Assembly (NCBI RefSeq): GCF_000711795.1
Contig: NZ_KL543978.1
Span: forward strand, 87,826-151,825
Reading direction: 5' to 3'
DNA: 64,000 nt
Source of the DNA: Vibrio pacinii DSM 19139
Lineage (GTDB): Bacteria; Pseudomonadota; Gammaproteobacteria; Enterobacterales; Vibrionaceae
Shown here in pieces: positions 62,670 to 64,000 of the stretch. Under the pieces are notes generated by a model that made no database searches, was not told the DNA's origin, and saw nothing but the letters and a program-made list of their open reading frames with translations. Numbering within the stretch: position 1 is the first letter of the stretch; every line of letters starts with the position of its first letter. A program made the position numbers and the translations under genes.

Positions 62670-64000
62670 CGTTCGTTTCCTTGGCTTCTTTGTAGAGGCT
62701 TAAGGTTATCTCTCTTTCGCTCTTGTGATCAACGATTGGTGCAGGATATGACAAAGCTTTGGCATTGGGCGACTTCCAAGGAGAGTGAATCCACTTGTCA
62801 GGCAAATTGGCTAACTCAGGAACCCAAGTGCGAACAAAGTGCCCCTCAGGGTCAAAGCGTTCGCCCTGTGTGGTTGGGTTGAAAATGCGAAAGTATGGCT
62901 GACCATCGCAGCCCGTTGATGCACACCATTGCCACCCACCGTTGTTTGCAGCGTAGTCACCATCCACCAGCTTGGACATAAAGTATTGCTCACCAATGCG
63001 CCAATCAACATGCAAATCTTTGACAAGAAAGCTGGCCACAATCATCCTAAGACGATTATGCATCCAACCGGTTTTGTTTAGTTGACGCATCGCCGCATCG
63101 ACAATTGGGTAGCCCGTATTACCGGTTTTCCATGCCTCGATAAACGCCGGGTTATCACGCCACAATAGGTTATCCCCCCACGGCGTAAAACTGTGCCCTT
63201 TACTTAATTTAGGTTCAAAGTAGATCAAATGTTGGTAGAACTCTCGCCACACCAACTCGCTTTGCCACACCTCTCGTCCGCCCGTCAAAGGTAGCTCACG
63301 CTGGTAGGTTAAACGTGCCATACATTGACGTACTGATAAGGCGCCAATAGCAAGGTAAGGCGACAGCAAGCTGGTAGCGTTTAGTGCCGGAAAATCCCTA
63401 TGCTGATCATAACCATCCGCTCCATCGCTATCGAAAGCACGCAATTGGTCAATGATTGATTGTGTATCAACCGCGTAAGCTTCACTGCTTTCACGAGGAT
63501 AATCAAAACAGGACTCAAGACACCATGGCGTTACCTTTTTATCATGCCACACTGCGCGCTGAGCAATGGGGGCAACTTTAGTGACTCGCCATGGCTGTTG
63601 ATACATTTTGGCTAAATAAGCACGTTTGAACGGGGTAAACACTTTGAAGTATTGTCCTTGCTTATTCATCACACTGCCCGGTGGCAATAGGCACTTGTCA
63701 TCTAGTGCGTTACTTTCAAGATCAGCTGCGTCAAGCAATTCAACAAGTCGTTTATCACGTGCAACTTCATTGATTTCATACTCTTTATTGAAATAAACCC
63801 TCGAAGCCGAATGGGTTTGTGCGAGATCAGCAACCATTTGTGCCGCTTCATTGTACGTCGGGGCTTGCGCGTAAATCAGCGGTATATTGTTATGCTCAAG
63901 ATCTTTTTGCAGTTCGAATAAGCGACGATAGATGAGGTCCGCTTGGATCGGAGCAAGATGATGCTCAGCCCACGTTTGCGGCGTAGCAATATAAACCGCC
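62659..64000 (-). CDS. phr: Deoxyribodipyrimidine photolyase, N-terminus cut by window edge
   Basis: 446 visible codons, reaching the edge at 64000 (frame begins at 63999), so the true start lies outside. It repairs UV pyrimidine dimers with light using FADH and an antenna cofactor. The visible part begins AVYIATPQTWAEHHLAP, as PhrB does near its residue 35-40, and has WRDNPAFIEAWKTGNTGYPIVDAAMRQL, GWMHNRLRMIVASFLVKDL, and GDYAANNGGWQWCASTGCD, the photolyase FAD-binding core. Overlaps the transpeptidase start and is likely cotranscribed with it. Confidence 0.95.
   Translation of the reverse strand, partial: AVYIATPQTWAEHHLAPIQADLIYRRLFELQKDLEHNNIPLIYAQAPTYNEAAQMVADLAQTHSASRVYFNKEYEINEVARDKRLVELLDAADLESNALDDKCLLPPGSVMNKQGQYFKVFTPFKRAYLAKMYQQPWRVTKVAPIAQRAVWHDKKVTPWCLESCFDYPRESSEAYAVDTQSIIDQLRAFDSDGADGYDQHRDFPALNATSLLSPYLAIGALSVRQCMARLTYQRELPLTGGREVWQSELVWREFYQHLIYFEPKLSKGHSFTPWGDNLLWRDNPAFIEAWKTGNTGYPIVDAAMRQLNKTGWMHNRLRMIVASFLVKDLHVDWRIGEQYFMSKLVDGDYAANNGGWQWCASTGCDGQPYFRIFNPTTQGERFDPEGHFVRTWVPELANLPDKWIHSPWKSPNAKALSYPAPIVDHKSEREITLSLYKEAKETNDGA

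Noticed and set aside
1..64000. tRNA, rRNA, insertion sequence, prophage or CRISPR
   Set aside because: No cloverleaf, no rRNA stretch, no transposase or integrase reading frame and no regular direct repeats were found by reading.

Overview
The window looks like part of a Vibrio genome, probably the second chromosome. The evidence is the gene set and its order: a divergent hutXZ / tonB-exbB-exbD-hutBCD haem-uptake locus, a pstSCAB operon close to a ShyA/ShyC-type endopeptidase, ppsA with ppsR, hmp opposite norR, and a photolyase followed by an L,D-transpeptidase. This placement comes from remembered Vibrio gene orders, not from a search. I see no tRNA, rRNA, insertion sequence, phage gene or CRISPR array. 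Most of the window is ordinary chromosome with simple hairpin terminators between short operons.

Layout. 1-6.4 kb: a minus-strand type I secretion operon (two ABC transporters, an HlyD-type adaptor) that ends in a large VCBS/cadherin-like adhesin cut by the window edge. 6.7-9.5 kb: small hypothetical genes, an XRE regulator, a D-Ala-D-Ala carboxypeptidase and a membrane protein. 10-13 kb: a ThrE-like exporter, arfA (its stop codon lies in the loop of its own terminator), a cold-shock protein and yaeQ. 13-16.2 kb: hmp and norR, nitric oxide detoxification with a visible sigma-54 promoter and NorR boxes. 16-28 kb: glutaredoxins, a HAD phosphatase, a MATE pump, trhO, an HD-GYP response regulator, DMT and MFS transporters, a LysR regulator and a GAF-GGDEF-EAL protein. 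28-35 kb: a NadD-like protein and nadE, a solute-binding protein, an EamA transporter opposite a MocR regulator, and a DUF924 protein. 35-41 kb: the haem and TonB locus. 41-50 kb: ppsR/ppsA, an M23 peptidase, a stand-alone CBM48 protein, DUF1275 and YjiH membrane proteins. 50-54 kb: a curli locus, csgEFG divergent from csgB, csgA and a csgC-position gene. 54-64 kb: pstSCAB, a chemotaxis receptor, a DEAD-box helicase, a small Lpp-type lipoprotein, an L,D-transpeptidase and a photolyase.

How the parts fit. Two separate surface-fibre systems are present, the type I secreted adhesin and curli. Three c-di-GMP or two-component proteins (HD-GYP, GGDEF-EAL, chemotaxis receptor) lie nearby, but nothing in the sequence ties them to either fibre. 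Haem capture energy (TonB-ExbBD), inner-membrane import (HutBCD) and cytoplasmic haem handling (HutX, HutZ) share one divergent control region with a Fur-box-like sequence. The Lpp-type lipoprotein and the L,D-transpeptidase are convergent neighbours and may act together in anchoring the outer membrane to peptidoglycan.

Most worth a second look: the secretion ABC pair, in which neither subunit keeps a full set of ATPase motifs; the nadE leader, which carries pieces of a TPP-riboswitch core without its pyrophosphate-binding half; the curli locus with an enlarged CsgA, a cysteine-bearing CsgB-like protein, no csgD and repeated TACC/GGTA palindromes in its control region; and arfA ending inside a terminator hairpin.
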